Assembly: GCF_000807775.2 (NCBI RefSeq)
Contig: NZ_CP047385.1
Span: 62,001-126,000 of the forward strand
Source of the DNA: Pandoraea fibrosis
Lineage (GTDB): Bacteria > Pseudomonadota > Gammaproteobacteria > Burkholderiales > Burkholderiaceae
DNA: 64,000 bases
Direction: 5' to 3'
The notes under the pieces: model-generated
What the model was told of the DNA's origin: nothing
Seen by the model: only the letters and a program-made list of their open reading frames with translations
Database searches by the model: none
Translations under genes and position numbers: made by a program
Shown here: in pieces, positions 1-8,245 of the stretch
Numbering within the stretch: the stretch's first letter is position 1
Layout of the letters: each line of letters opens with the position of its first letter

Positions 1-770
1 TTCTGCTCTTCTACGTAGCGGCCATTCTGGTGATCGGTCTGCTGATTCCGTACACCGATCCGCATCTGCTGCGCAACGACGTGACCGACATCAGCGTCAG
101 TCCGTTCGCCCTCATCTTCGAGCGCGCCGGCTTGCTCGGAGCCGCTTCCGTCATGAACGCGGTGGTGCTGACCTCCGTGCTTTCGGCCGGCAACTCCGGC
201 ATGTACGCGGCCACACGCATGCTCTACAGTCTCGCGCGCGATGGCAAGGCACCCCGTGTCTTCGGCCGCATCTCGCGCAACGGTGTGCCGTTGTGGGCGC
301 TGCTGGCAACGGCCGCCGTCGCGGCGTTGTGCTTCTTCACCTTCGTGTTCAGTCCCAACGCCGTCTACATCTGGCTGCTGAACACGTCCGGCATGACGGG
401 CTTCATCGCATGGCTGGGCATCGCGATCAGTCACTACCGGTTCCGTCGCGGATATCTCAGGCACGGCCATCATCTGGCAGATCTGCCTTACGTCTCCCCC
501 TACTTCCCGTTCGGCCCGATCTTCGCGTTCGTGCTCTGCCTGATCATCACCCTAGGCCAGAACTATCAGGCGTTCCTGCAGGACAGGATCGATTGGGGCG
601 GCGTGGTCGCGACCTACATCGGCATCCCGCTGTTCCTGCTCATCTGGGCGGGCTACAAGCTCGTGCGCGGCTCGCGCTTCGTGCGCTATCGCGACATGCA
701 ATTCCCGATAGCACCGAAGCGCACCACGGAAGACCTATCGGCTTCCGGGGTGGCGACCGAGACGGCTTAG
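1..770 (+). CDS. Amino-acid permease, AAT/APC family (LysP-like), 3' part
   Basis: The 5' end lies outside the window; the open frame is already running at base 3 and stops at 770. The visible 256 residues form the C-terminal half of an APC-superfamily amino-acid/proton symporter of the inner membrane. They include the hydrophilic loop with the family pattern SVLSAGNSGMYAATRMLYSLA, the motif GVPLWALL, and four to five hydrophobic segments before a charged cytoplasmic tail. The LysP/GabP-type subfamily is a reasonable match, but the substrate cannot be read from the sequence. The gene converges on the minus-strand cupin gene, leaving only 9 bases between them. It may serve the neighbouring amine/amino-acid oxidase. 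Confidence 0.88.
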   Translation, partial: LLFYVAAILVIGLLIPYTDPHLLRNDVTDISVSPFALIFERAGLLGAASVMNAVVLTSVLSAGNSGMYAATRMLYSLARDGKAPRVFGRISRNGVPLWALLATAAVAALCFFTFVFSPNAVYIWLLNTSGMTGFIAWLGIAISHYRFRRGYLRHGHHLADLPYVSPYFPFGPIFAFVLCLIITLGQNYQAFLQDRIDWGGVVATYIGIPLFLLIWAGYKLVRGSRFVRYRDMQFPIAPKRTTEDLSASGVATETA

Positions 771-779
771 GGCGCGGCG

Positions 780-1145
780 TTAATTCGTCAGCGAGACGAA
801 CCAGACTTTTTTCACGAAGGCGTCGACCTCCCAGTGCCCTTTGTAGCCCTCAGGCATGACAAAGGGATCACCGGTGCGCAGGGCGTGTACCGTGCCGTCG
901 GGGTCGACCACACGGCAATCGCCTTCCAGGATGTATCCGAACTCGATATAGCCCGTGGTATCCGCACGGAACTTGCCCGCCGTGCTTTCCCAAATGCCGG
1001 ACGACGCGCGCCCGCCATTGCCCTCGAATCCCGTCATGCTGCGAAATACCGTGTCACCTTCCATCGGACGGCGCGGCTTGCCGATCTCGGGATTCTGCAA
1101 GGGCCCCGCGCTAAAGCGCACCAGACGCGAATGACTTTCGGCCAC
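780..1145 (-). CDS. Small cupin-domain protein (DUF861/EutQ-like)
   Basis: The protein has 121 residues and a single cupin barrel. The first half carries the characteristic GYILEGDCRVVDPDGT strand, where an acidic Glu follows the Tyr-Ile-Leu. The second carries a GDPFVMPEGYKGHWEV strand, typical of the cupin_3 (DUF861) family found beside amine and amino-acid oxidases. No catalytic activity is established for such stand-alone proteins; binding of a small metabolite or metal is usual. It is the last gene of a minus-strand unit, 105 bases after the FAD oxidoreductase. Its position suggests a role in the same catabolic step, which is inference. Confidence 0.82.
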   Translation of the reverse strand: MAESHSRLVRFSAGPLQNPEIGKPRRPMEGDTVFRSMTGFEGNGGRASSGIWESTAGKFRADTTGYIEFGYILEGDCRVVDPDGTVHALRTGDPFVMPEGYKGHWEVDAFVKKVWFVSLTN

Positions 1146-1249
1146 AACTCACCTCTCTCTTGATTAAGACGGATTACTAAATGAATGAATAATTCGAGCG
1201 GGACGCGGCACCTTTGAGTTAGCCGTTCCCCGCTCTAAGTACGCCGGAT

Positions 1250-2521
1250 TCAATGTCGGGTGTACTTCGAGAGCCGGAAAGCATGCGGATCGACCTTCGG
1301 GGTGTTGCCCTGCACGAGATCCGCCATCAGCGCCCCCGCTGCCGGACCGATGCCGAAGCCATGACCCGAGAAGCCGGACGCAAGGAAGAATCCCGGCACC
1401 TCGTCCACACCCGAAATCACAGGAATCGCGTCGGGTGTCACGTCGATAAAGCCGGCCCAGGCATGCGCGATCTGTGCCGGCTCAAAGGCCGGGAACGCTT
1501 GCTTGAGCTTATCGAGCGCCACGCCAATCGATTTCATCCCCGGCGCCGGATCGAGCGTGCGATGCGCTTCGAACGGCGTTGGGCTATCAGCGCCAAAGCG
1601 CGTGGGCATCCTCAACTCATCGAGGAAGCGCTTGCCGACGCGCAGCTTCAGATACTTCTTTTCCGATAGCCACGCCGGGAAGAACTGGCGGCACAGGCGA
1701 ATACTGTCAGGGGTGAGATCGGCGACCGATGCCCCCAATTGCGACACCGAATAGCCGCCGTCTGCCCGCTTGCGGCATGTGAAGTCTTTGCCGTTGACGG
1801 CGAGATCCAGTCCGGCGTCCATCGGTGTGGTTCGCAAGACCGATGCATGCACCTTCAACTGCGGGAAGTTCACCCCCGTATTGCCGCAGAACAGACGCGA
1901 CCACGCGCCGCCGGCTAACACGACCGCATCGGCGGCCACACGTCCCCGTTCGGTCACGATGCCGCTCGCCCGTCCCCCCTGCCGATCGAGACAACGCACG
2001 GCGGTCTGCTCGAACACCTGCGCACCGGCAGCCACCGCCAGCGCCGCAATCGCTTTGGTCGCGCGTTCCGGCTCAGCCACGCCGTCCACCGGACAATGCA
2101 GCGCGCCGATCCAGCCACGCGCCGATGGCGTGTTGAACAGGTCGGGGAGTTGCTCGCGGTTCAGCAATTGCGCCGGCACACCCAATGGCAAGGCTTTGTC
2201 GAGCCACTTGCGATAACCGGCCATGTCGGCGTCGGACTCGGCGAGGTACGCCACGCCAGTCTGGCGGTAGCCGACATCGTGCTGCGACTGAATTTCCTTC
2301 CACAGGTCGATGGCCTGCATGGCCAGCGGCAGTTCCTTGTGATCGCGTCCGACCGTGCGAATCCAGCCCCAGTTGCGCGACGACTGTTCGCCGGCAATCA
2401 CACCTTTCTCGAACACTGCCACGCGCAGACCGGCCTTTGCCAGCGCCCACGCGGTACTCATTCCGATGATGCCTGCGCCAATGATCGCAACATCGACCTG
2501 CTTGGGGAGAACGCTAGCCAT
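1250..2521 (-). CDS. FAD-dependent amine/D-amino-acid oxidoreductase (DAO family)
   Basis: The 423-residue protein opens with a Rossmann dinucleotide-binding motif (IGAGIIGMSTAWALAKAG, then an acidic residue at the end of the second strand, VFEKG). It continues with the DAO-fold substrate domain. A second FAD-contacting motif near the C terminus reads FLASGFSGHGFGIGPAAG. These features place it with DadA, PuuB and sarcosine-oxidase-like enzymes, which oxidise a secondary amine or D-amino acid to an imine. The exact substrate is unknown. It sits 62 bases downstream of an XRE/cupin regulator resembling PuuR and upstream of a small cupin. This is a common layout for polyamine or amino-acid oxidation units. 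Confidence 0.9.
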   Translation of the reverse strand: MASVLPKQVDVAIIGAGIIGMSTAWALAKAGLRVAVFEKGVIAGEQSSRNWGWIRTVGRDHKELPLAMQAIDLWKEIQSQHDVGYRQTGVAYLAESDADMAGYRKWLDKALPLGVPAQLLNREQLPDLFNTPSARGWIGALHCPVDGVAEPERATKAIAALAVAAGAQVFEQTAVRCLDRQGGRASGIVTERGRVAADAVVLAGGAWSRLFCGNTGVNFPQLKVHASVLRTTPMDAGLDLAVNGKDFTCRKRADGGYSVSQLGASVADLTPDSIRLCRQFFPAWLSEKKYLKLRVGKRFLDELRMPTRFGADSPTPFEAHRTLDPAPGMKSIGVALDKLKQAFPAFEPAQIAHAWAGFIDVTPDAIPVISGVDEVPGFFLASGFSGHGFGIGPAAGALMADLVQGNTPKVDPHAFRLSKYTRH

Positions 2522-2583
2522 AAATCACCAATCGACAGAAGAGGAAACAGTCAGCGGGGACATTCGCGCGACAGACGTCGCGC

Positions 2584-3282
2584 TCATACGTAGAAGTGGT
2601 TGCTGTTCACGACCATGAACACAGTGGGTTCGTCCCACGCGTTTTCCCAGCGATACGGCCGGTTGCCGGTGAAGCCATAGGTGTCGCCGGGGCCAAGCAC
2701 CAACGTGGTGTCGTCGATGAACACGCGCAATTTGCCGGCGAGCACGTACCCCACTTTGTCCCCGGTCTGCACCAACAGATTCGAATCGGACGCGGCACCC
2801 GGCTCGAGCTCCATCATGAATGCCTCGAGCGACGCACAATTCGATGGCGTGATGCGCGACTTTGTCACGCCGGAGCCTGCCAGCCGTAACGGTTTGCGTT
2901 GGTTTGCCCACACCACGAACTCGTTCGGCTCGGTGCTGTTCGGCGCGTCGTCCGTTTGCGCCGGGGCCGACGTGAACAGCGCGGCGCCGTCCACGCCCAG
3001 CGCATGACACAACTGACGCAGCGAACGCATCGAGGGCGAACTTACGCCGCGCTCGATCTGGCTCAACATGCCGATCGACATGTTGGTGCGCGCTGCCAGA
3101 TCCTTCAGCGTGAATTTGCGTTCGGTACGCATGGCCCGCAGGCGCATCCCCAGCTCCTTGTCGCTGGCCTGCACTGCGGGATCGTCGGGCAGATCGTCGG
3201 CCAGACGGAGAACCCCGTCGGGTTCCGGCGCTGAAGACGCGGTCGGGGTCTGAGGAGGGACAGCTTTCGGCTTCGATGACAT
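2584..3282 (-). CDS. XRE-family regulator with C-terminal cupin (PuuR-like)
   Basis: From the ATG at 3282 the protein has 232 residues. A helix-turn-helix of the XRE type occupies roughly residues 45-100 (ELGMRLRAMRTERKFTLKDL followed by SIGMLSQIERG). A small-molecule-sensing cupin_2 barrel follows at the C terminus (GYVLAGKLRVFID, GDTYGFTGNRPYRW). This two-domain design is that of PuuR and SutR-type repressors, whose cupin senses the pathway substrate. An upstream TTG at 3306 would add eight residues; the ATG is preferred, although neither start has a strong Shine-Dalgarno. It heads the FAD-oxidoreductase/cupin unit and probably regulates it and itself. Confidence 0.88.
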   Translation of the reverse strand: MSSKPKAVPPQTPTASSAPEPDGVLRLADDLPDDPAVQASDKELGMRLRAMRTERKFTLKDLAARTNMSIGMLSQIERGVSSPSMRSLRQLCHALGVDGAALFTSAPAQTDDAPNSTEPNEFVVWANQRKPLRLAGSGVTKSRITPSNCASLEAFMMELEPGAASDSNLLVQTGDKVGYVLAGKLRVFIDDTTLVLGPGDTYGFTGNRPYRWENAWDEPTVFMVVNSNHFYV

Positions 3283-3348
3283 GGCGAAAGGGAATCGGAG
3301 ACGCAACGGGACGGAGGCGCGTGAAACGTACGCTCGACGAATTTCAAT

Positions 3349-3373
3349 ATCACTTCAAAAAGCTTAGAGTGAT
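3349..3373. promoter_or_regulatory. Inverted repeat upstream of the XRE/cupin regulator
   Basis: ATCACT (3349-3354) is mirrored by AGTGAT (3368-3373) in an AT-rich patch about 70 bases upstream of the regulator start. It is a plausible autoregulatory operator, but a six-base arm can arise by chance. Confidence 0.35.
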
Positions 3374-3474
3374 TTCGATATAGCGTCAATTCGGAAAGGC
3401 CCGCCTTTGTCGTCATCGCCACGAATTTGCAACGGCTCGCAACGCGATGTCACGGCCGTCACTGCGTCATGACG

Positions 3475-3978
3475 TTAATAGGCCGCCAGCGGGCTGCTGC
3501 GTGCAAACGTGCGGTCGTGCCAGAGCAGGCAGCCGGCGTTGGCCGTATCGCCGACCTTTGTGGCGGCTACGGCGCCCACGATGATCGTGTGCGAGTAGCC
3601 GTCGTGCGTGTCGAGCAACGTGCAGTCGAGCGTGAGCGCGGCATTGCTCAGGGTGGGGGCGCCTGTCTTGAGCGGGGCCCACAGCGCCGGCTCGAAGCGC
3701 GCGGCGCCTCGCTGCTGCGAAAAGCGGGCGACGAGCGCCTGGTGGCGGGTGGACAGCAGATTTACGGCGAAGCAGCCGGCATCGAGAATGGCGTCGTGCA
3801 CCGACGCATGCTTGTGCACGCAGACCAGAATCGATGGCGGTTCTGCCGAGAGGCTGCATACGGCGGTCGCGATGATGCCAATGGGGCCGTCGGTGCTGTG
3901 TGTCGTGACGGCCGTAATGCCGCCGGGGAACGAGGCCATCGCCTGCTGAAAATCGGGGACTTGCACGGTGGAGATCAT
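3475..3978 (-). CDS. Flavin reductase (FMN reductase domain) partner of a monooxygenase
   Basis: The 167-residue protein belongs to the flavin-reductase-like family: FPGGITAVTTHSTDGPIGIIATAV near the N terminus, then SLSAEPPSILVCVHK, CFAVNLLS and a final GDTANAGCLLWHDRTF. Such enzymes use NAD(P)H to supply reduced FMN to a partner monooxygenase. It lies 41 bases after the LLM-class monooxygenase on the same strand, forming the usual two-component pair. It acts in the cytoplasm. Cofactor preference (NADH or NADPH) cannot be read from the sequence. Confidence 0.9.
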   Translation of the reverse strand: MISTVQVPDFQQAMASFPGGITAVTTHSTDGPIGIIATAVCSLSAEPPSILVCVHKHASVHDAILDAGCFAVNLLSTRHQALVARFSQQRGAARFEPALWAPLKTGAPTLSNAALTLDCTLLDTHDGYSHTIIVGAVAATKVGDTANAGCLLWHDRTFARSSPLAAY

Positions 3979-4019
3979 GATGTCGGACTGCCTGTGTCGT
4001 GAGTTGCTCTGCCGTTGCG

Positions 4020-5348
4020 TCAGTCCTGCCGGAACGTCAGCGGTCTGAGGCCGAGGTTCGCGCGCAGCGTCGCGCCCTCATATTCGGTGCGGAACAGCCC
4101 TCGACGGCGCAACTCCGGCACCACCAGTTCCGCCATGTCGTCGATGCCATGCGGCAGCGTCGCCGGGCAGATGTTGAATCCGTCGGCGGCCTCGCTCCGG
4201 AACCATGCCTCCATCTGATCGGCAATGTCGGCGGGCGTGCCGATGACCATGCGCACGGTATAGGTCGCCGCCACGCGCTGGTATAGCTGGCGGATCGTGA
4301 GATTTTCGCGGTGTGCCATGGCCAGCAGATTCTCGGCGATGCTGCGGATGCTGCCGCCGGCCTCGATCTGTGGCACCGGCCCGTCGACCGGATAGCCGGA
4401 CAGATCGCCCAGCGCGTCGTACAGGCTGGCAAGGCCGCTGATCGGGTCGATCAATTCCTGCAACTGGTCGAACTTATCCTGCGCCTCCTGACGGGTACGC
4501 CCCACGAAGGGCGTGAGCCCCGGCATGATCAGCAGATCGTCCGGTGCGCGCCCTTGCGCCGCGAGCCGCGCCTTCAGATCCCGGTAATACGCCTGGGCGT
4601 GTTCGAGGTTATGCGAGTTGCTGTAGACGAGATCGGCCTCGCGTGCCGCCAGTGCCCGCCCTGCCTCGGACGCCCCCGCCTGTACGATCAGCGGCCGTCC
4701 TTGCGGCGTGCGCGCGGAGTTCAATGGGCCGCGCACCTGAAAGTGTTTGCCCACGTGATTCGGAACGTGCAGCTTGTCTTCGTCGTAAAACACCCCACTG
4801 GCCTTGTTGCGCACGAAGGCATCGTCTTCCCAGCTCTGCCAGAGCGACTTCACGACCTCGACGAACTCGTCCGCGCGCTCGTAGCGGGCTTCGTAGCCCA
4901 GATGCTCGTCACGGCCGAAATTGCGGGCTTCCTCGTTGGACCACGACGTGACAACGTTCCAGCCCGCGCGCCCGCCGCTGATGTGATCGATCGAGGCAAA
5001 TTTACGGGCAACGTGAAAGGGCTCGTTGTAGGTCGTCGATGCCGTGGCGACCAGACCGATATGCGACGTGTGTGCGGCAATCGCAGCCAGCAGCGTGAGC
5101 GGTTCCAGTTCGGCGTTGCGCATGTCGCGGGCCAGCGCACCGCGTGGATTGTCCTGGGCGCGAATGCCGAGTCCGTCGGCGAAGAAGATCATGTCGAACT
5201 TGGCGGCCTCGGCCTTCTGCGCGTTTGCCAGGAAGTAGCGGTAGTCGAGCGCACCGCCCGCCGGTACCTCGGGGTGACGCCACGCGGCGACGTGGTAGCC
5301 AAGGTAGCGCATCGACAGGCCGAGCTTCATTTTGCGAGCAGTCGTCAT
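4020..5348 (-). CDS. FMN-dependent monooxygenase, NtaA/SnaA/DszA family (LLM class)
   Basis: The 442-residue length is normal for nitrilotriacetate, pristinamycin or dibenzothiophene-sulfone monooxygenases. Family hallmarks are KFDMIFFADGL near residue 55, EPLTLLAAIAAHTSHIGLVATAST near residue 90, and HISGGRAGWNVVTSW around residue 125, plus RPLIVQAGASEAGRALAA. It uses reduced FMN and oxygen on an organic substrate. The reductase is encoded immediately downstream. A LysR gene is immediately upstream on the same strand, so the three genes may form one unit. The substrate is unknown; homologues often act on sulfur- or nitrogen-containing xenobiotics and in sulfur scavenging. Confidence 0.92.
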   Translation of the reverse strand: MTTARKMKLGLSMRYLGYHVAAWRHPEVPAGGALDYRYFLANAQKAEAAKFDMIFFADGLGIRAQDNPRGALARDMRNAELEPLTLLAAIAAHTSHIGLVATASTTYNEPFHVARKFASIDHISGGRAGWNVVTSWSNEEARNFGRDEHLGYEARYERADEFVEVVKSLWQSWEDDAFVRNKASGVFYDEDKLHVPNHVGKHFQVRGPLNSARTPQGRPLIVQAGASEAGRALAAREADLVYSNSHNLEHAQAYYRDLKARLAAQGRAPDDLLIMPGLTPFVGRTRQEAQDKFDQLQELIDPISGLASLYDALGDLSGYPVDGPVPQIEAGGSIRSIAENLLAMAHRENLTIRQLYQRVAATYTVRMVIGTPADIADQMEAWFRSEAADGFNICPATLPHGIDDMAELVVPELRRRGLFRTEYEGATLRANLGLRPLTFRQD

Positions 5349-5400
5349 GGGAGGGGGCCTTCAGGAAACGTTGAGAAAGTGGGATGTCCGGTGGGCGGCG

Positions 5401-6312
5401 CTAGGCACCGCAGCGCGCCGAGACTTCGCTAAAGCAGCGGTCGCGGGATTCGCGCAGGAAAGCGATGAACGTGCGGCACACCTTCGAGAGCGGCCGATGG
5501 CGCGGGTACAGCAATCCCACCCCGAAGTCGAGGCTGGGGCGCAGCACACGCGCCTCGACGCGATCGAGGTTGGCATGCACCGTGAACGGATCGGCCAGCG
5601 CGACGCCCATGCCGAGATGCACGAACTCGCCGACCGCCTGCAGGTAGGACGTCTCCAGATGCGTCACGCGGCGCACGCCATGCGTGTCGAAGAACTGATC
5701 GACGTGATGGCGTACCTGACACACGCTGGTCATCGAGATGAACGGCAGGCCGTCGAAATCGCGCGGCTGCAGTTCGCGCCGGGCTGCCAGTGGGTGGCCC
5801 GGTGGCACGATGGCGTAGTAAGGCACCCGGCAAAACTCGTCGACGGCGACGTCTGCCCGCGAGAACGGCAGCTCGGCCAGACCAAAATCCGTTTGCTGCG
5901 CGGCGATCCAGTCTTCCACGCGTGCCGACGACTGGATCTCGAGCGAGATGCTCACGCCGGGATACTTGTCGCAGAACGCCTTGACGACGCCGGGCAAAAA
6001 GCTCAGGCCCAGCGCCGGCATGCACGAGATGGCAATCTGTCCGACCCGGTTTTGCCGCACGTCGGCCGCAAGTTCCTGGATACGCGCGTGAGCGCGATGG
6101 GCGTGTTCGGCTTGCTCGAAGATCAACTGCCCTTCGGGCGTTGGCACCAGTCGGCCGTTGGCGCGATCGAACAGCGCCAGCGCCAGCGAACGCTCGAGAT
6201 GCCCGATCAGGCGGCTGACGGTGGACTGCGAGGTCCCGAGCATTTCCGCCGCCCCGTTGACGGTGCCGGCGGTGACGGTGGCGCGGAAGGCTTCGAGTTG
6301 TCGAATGTTCAT
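5401..6312 (-). CDS. LysR-family transcriptional regulator
   Basis: The protein has 303 residues and a standard LysR layout. An N-terminal winged helix-turn-helix (MNIRQLEAFRATVTAGTVN through STVSRLIGHLERSL) is followed by a two-lobed effector domain. The ATG at 6312 has a GGAG Shine-Dalgarno seven bases upstream. It lies 52 bases upstream of the FMN monooxygenase on the same strand, rather than divergently as is typical for LysR genes. It is the obvious candidate regulator of the monooxygenase/reductase pair. The inducer is unknown. Confidence 0.93.
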   Translation of the reverse strand: MNIRQLEAFRATVTAGTVNGAAEMLGTSQSTVSRLIGHLERSLALALFDRANGRLVPTPEGQLIFEQAEHAHRAHARIQELAADVRQNRVGQIAISCMPALGLSFLPGVVKAFCDKYPGVSISLEIQSSARVEDWIAAQQTDFGLAELPFSRADVAVDEFCRVPYYAIVPPGHPLAARRELQPRDFDGLPFISMTSVCQVRHHVDQFFDTHGVRRVTHLETSYLQAVGEFVHLGMGVALADPFTVHANLDRVEARVLRPSLDFGVGLLYPRHRPLSKVCRTFIAFLRESRDRCFSEVSARCGA

Positions 6313-6467
6313 CGTGAACTCCGGGAGGGGGGGCGCAGGCGCGTGAAACCATCTTGGGACTCGCGCGCCGTGCAGGCAATGACATCAATATGGGTTGGCA
6401 TTGCAAAAACTGCATATGCCGGACGAAACACCGCCGGTGGCATGGGGCAGTGGCATCGCCAAGACGC

Positions 6468-6501
6468 AAAAGCCCGGCAACCCCTGAAGGGCTGCCGGGC
6501 T
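6468..6501 (-). terminator. Rho-independent terminator after the MHS transporter
   Basis: AGCCCGGCA (6471-6479) pairs with TGCCGGGCT (6493-6501), with an inner CCC/GGG extension. Read on the minus strand it runs into TTTT. It lies about 50 bases beyond the stop of the transporter gene. Confidence 0.85.
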
Positions 6502-6551
6502 GCGCTATCTCCGAGCAGGCTAACCGGTGTCTGGCGCCGGGCGCCACACCG

Positions 6552-7847
6552 TCACTTCACGTGCTTGCGGCTGGCGTACAGCCCGATCAACGCGAACACC
6601 GCGATGATCACGATGTAGTACGCCGGCGCCATGACGCTCCCCGTGGTCTTGACCATGAAGCCGACCACCAGCGGCGTAATACCGCCAAAGAACGTCTGCG
6701 CGATCACATAGGCGATCGACACGCCCGTCGTACGGCACGACGTCGGAAACAACTGCGACAGCAGCGACCCGATCGGCGAGTAGTAGAAGCTGTAGAACAC
6801 GAATGACAGCGTGCACTGGAAGATCGCGAGCGTGAGCAGCGAAGGCGAGCGCGTCAGCATCTGAAACAGCGGGAAGACCAGAATTACACCGACGATCAGC
6901 GCCGTGCGCATCACCTTGATGGTGCCGAGGCGGTCGGCGGTTATTCCGCCGAGCATGGGCACCAGCGTGCAGACAACGCCGCTGCAAATCGATGCAATGA
7001 AGGCGTCGTCCTTGGTCAGACCGAGGTTGTTGATGGCGAACGTCGGCATGTAAAGGTTCAGAAAGCTGGCTACCACGCCGGCGGCCGCCACCATCGCGCC
7101 GATCAGCACGAAGCGCTTGTGCGACCGGAACGTCTCCGCAAGCGGGTTCTGCACCGTGGCGCCCGCATGCTTGACCTTCTCGAAGTCAGCGGTTTCCTCG
7201 ATCTTCGAGCGGATGTACAGCCCCACCGGTCCGATCAGACAACCGAACAGGAACGGCAGACGCCAACCCCATGCGTTGATCTGATCCTGCGTGAGCGAAT
7301 GGTTGCAAAAGTAGGCGAACAGCGATGCGGCCAGCACCGCGAGGCCCGACGCCGAGAACTGCAAGCTCGCGAAAAACGCCTTTCGCGAGGCGCTTTGTTC
7401 CGTCAGGTACGAGTTCGCGGTGCCGAATTCTCCCCCCACGGAGAAGCCTTGCAGCAAACGGCCCGTGACGAGGATCACCGGCGCCCAGACGCCGATTGCG
7501 TCGTAGGTCGGCGATACGGCGATCAGGACCGTGCCGGCCAACATCAGCATCGCTGCGAAGCTCAGCGTGGCGCGGCGTCCCACCTTGTCGGCCATGATGC
7601 CCAGTACCACGGCCCCGACCGGTCGGATCAGGAACGAACTGGCGAACGTCATCAGGCTGAACAGCAATGCCGACTGCGGATCGCCCTGCGGGAAGAACAG
7701 CTTGGAGATGGTGATCGCGAACATCGCGTACACCAGAAGATCGAACCACTCAAAAAACGTGCCGAAGTTCGCCGCGATCACGTCGCGGGTCCGGTTGCCC
7801 TTGCGGGCCTTCGGTGCCGGGAAACTGCCGATTTTGGTGGTGTCCAT
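6552..7847 (-). CDS. MFS transporter, metabolite:H+ symporter (MHS) family
   Basis: The ATG at 7847 is chosen over an upstream start at 7892 because GGAAGG lies 6 bases before it. This gives 431 residues with about 12 hydrophobic segments. MHS signatures are visible: NFGTFFEWFDLLVYAMFA near the N terminus, the loop GIMADKVGRRATL (MFS motif A), RLLQGFSVGGEFG, and a duplicate loop GGITADRLGTIKVM midway. The family (ShiA, ProP, KgtP and relatives) carries organic acids, osmolytes or aromatic acids with protons. The substrate is unknown. The gene has its own terminator and is divergent from gdhA, so it is probably monocistronic. Confidence 0.92.
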   Translation of the reverse strand: MDTTKIGSFPAPKARKGNRTRDVIAANFGTFFEWFDLLVYAMFAITISKLFFPQGDPQSALLFSLMTFASSFLIRPVGAVVLGIMADKVGRRATLSFAAMLMLAGTVLIAVSPTYDAIGVWAPVILVTGRLLQGFSVGGEFGTANSYLTEQSASRKAFFASLQFSASGLAVLAASLFAYFCNHSLTQDQINAWGWRLPFLFGCLIGPVGLYIRSKIEETADFEKVKHAGATVQNPLAETFRSHKRFVLIGAMVAAAGVVASFLNLYMPTFAINNLGLTKDDAFIASICSGVVCTLVPMLGGITADRLGTIKVMRTALIVGVILVFPLFQMLTRSPSLLTLAIFQCTLSFVFYSFYYSPIGSLLSQLFPTSCRTTGVSIAYVIAQTFFGGITPLVVGFMVKTTGSVMAPAYYIVIIAVFALIGLYASRKHVK

Positions 7848-7925
7848 ATACGACCTTCCAGTGCGAGACGTCACAGTGACCTGAGCCTGCATTCTGAGCA
7901 GCCGAATTAGGTGTCGATATTAGAG

Positions 7926-7943
7926 ATTTCACCTATGTGAAAT
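7926..7943. promoter_or_regulatory. Perfect inverted repeat in the MHS transporter promoter region
   Basis: ATTTCAC-CTAT-GTGAAAT forms a perfect 7+4+7 inverted repeat about 80 bases upstream of the transporter start. Further half-sites (GAATTTC, GATGAAATTTC, TTGAAATT) follow within 50 bases in an AT-rich stretch. It looks like an operator; the regulator is not identified. The rest of 7848-8245 holds no gene that I can recognise. Confidence 0.5.
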
Positions 7944-8190
7944 TTTCATGCGAATTTCGATGAAATTTCTTTCTCATTGAAATTATTTTGAAGTCGGATG
8001 CCGGGCGACCGGATGTGGCCACGGATCGCGACAGACGTTGCCGGCCGGCGATCGTTGAGAAGGTTGCAAATCGGGAGCCTGATTGCCTGATGCGTCAGGG
8101 ACCTTGGGGTCGTGCCATTGGCAGGAGAACAAGGGGGACGTCAGGCGTTCACTCGGCACATTTCTTTTTTTGATTAGCTCGTGATCCTAA

Positions 8191-8230
8191 ATGGTGCAAA
8201 ATGCTTTTTCTTCACAAGAATAAGCACCAT
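8191..8230. promoter_or_regulatory. Inverted repeat just upstream of gdhA
   Basis: ATGGTGC (8191-8197) is mirrored by GCACCAT (8224-8230), separated by 26 bases and ending 15 bases before the gdhA start. GGTGC/GCACC elements resemble NtrC half-sites, which would suit a nitrogen gene. The spacing and order are not canonical, so the assignment is weak. Confidence 0.3.
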
Positions 8231-8245
8231 CGATGGGCATCCGAG

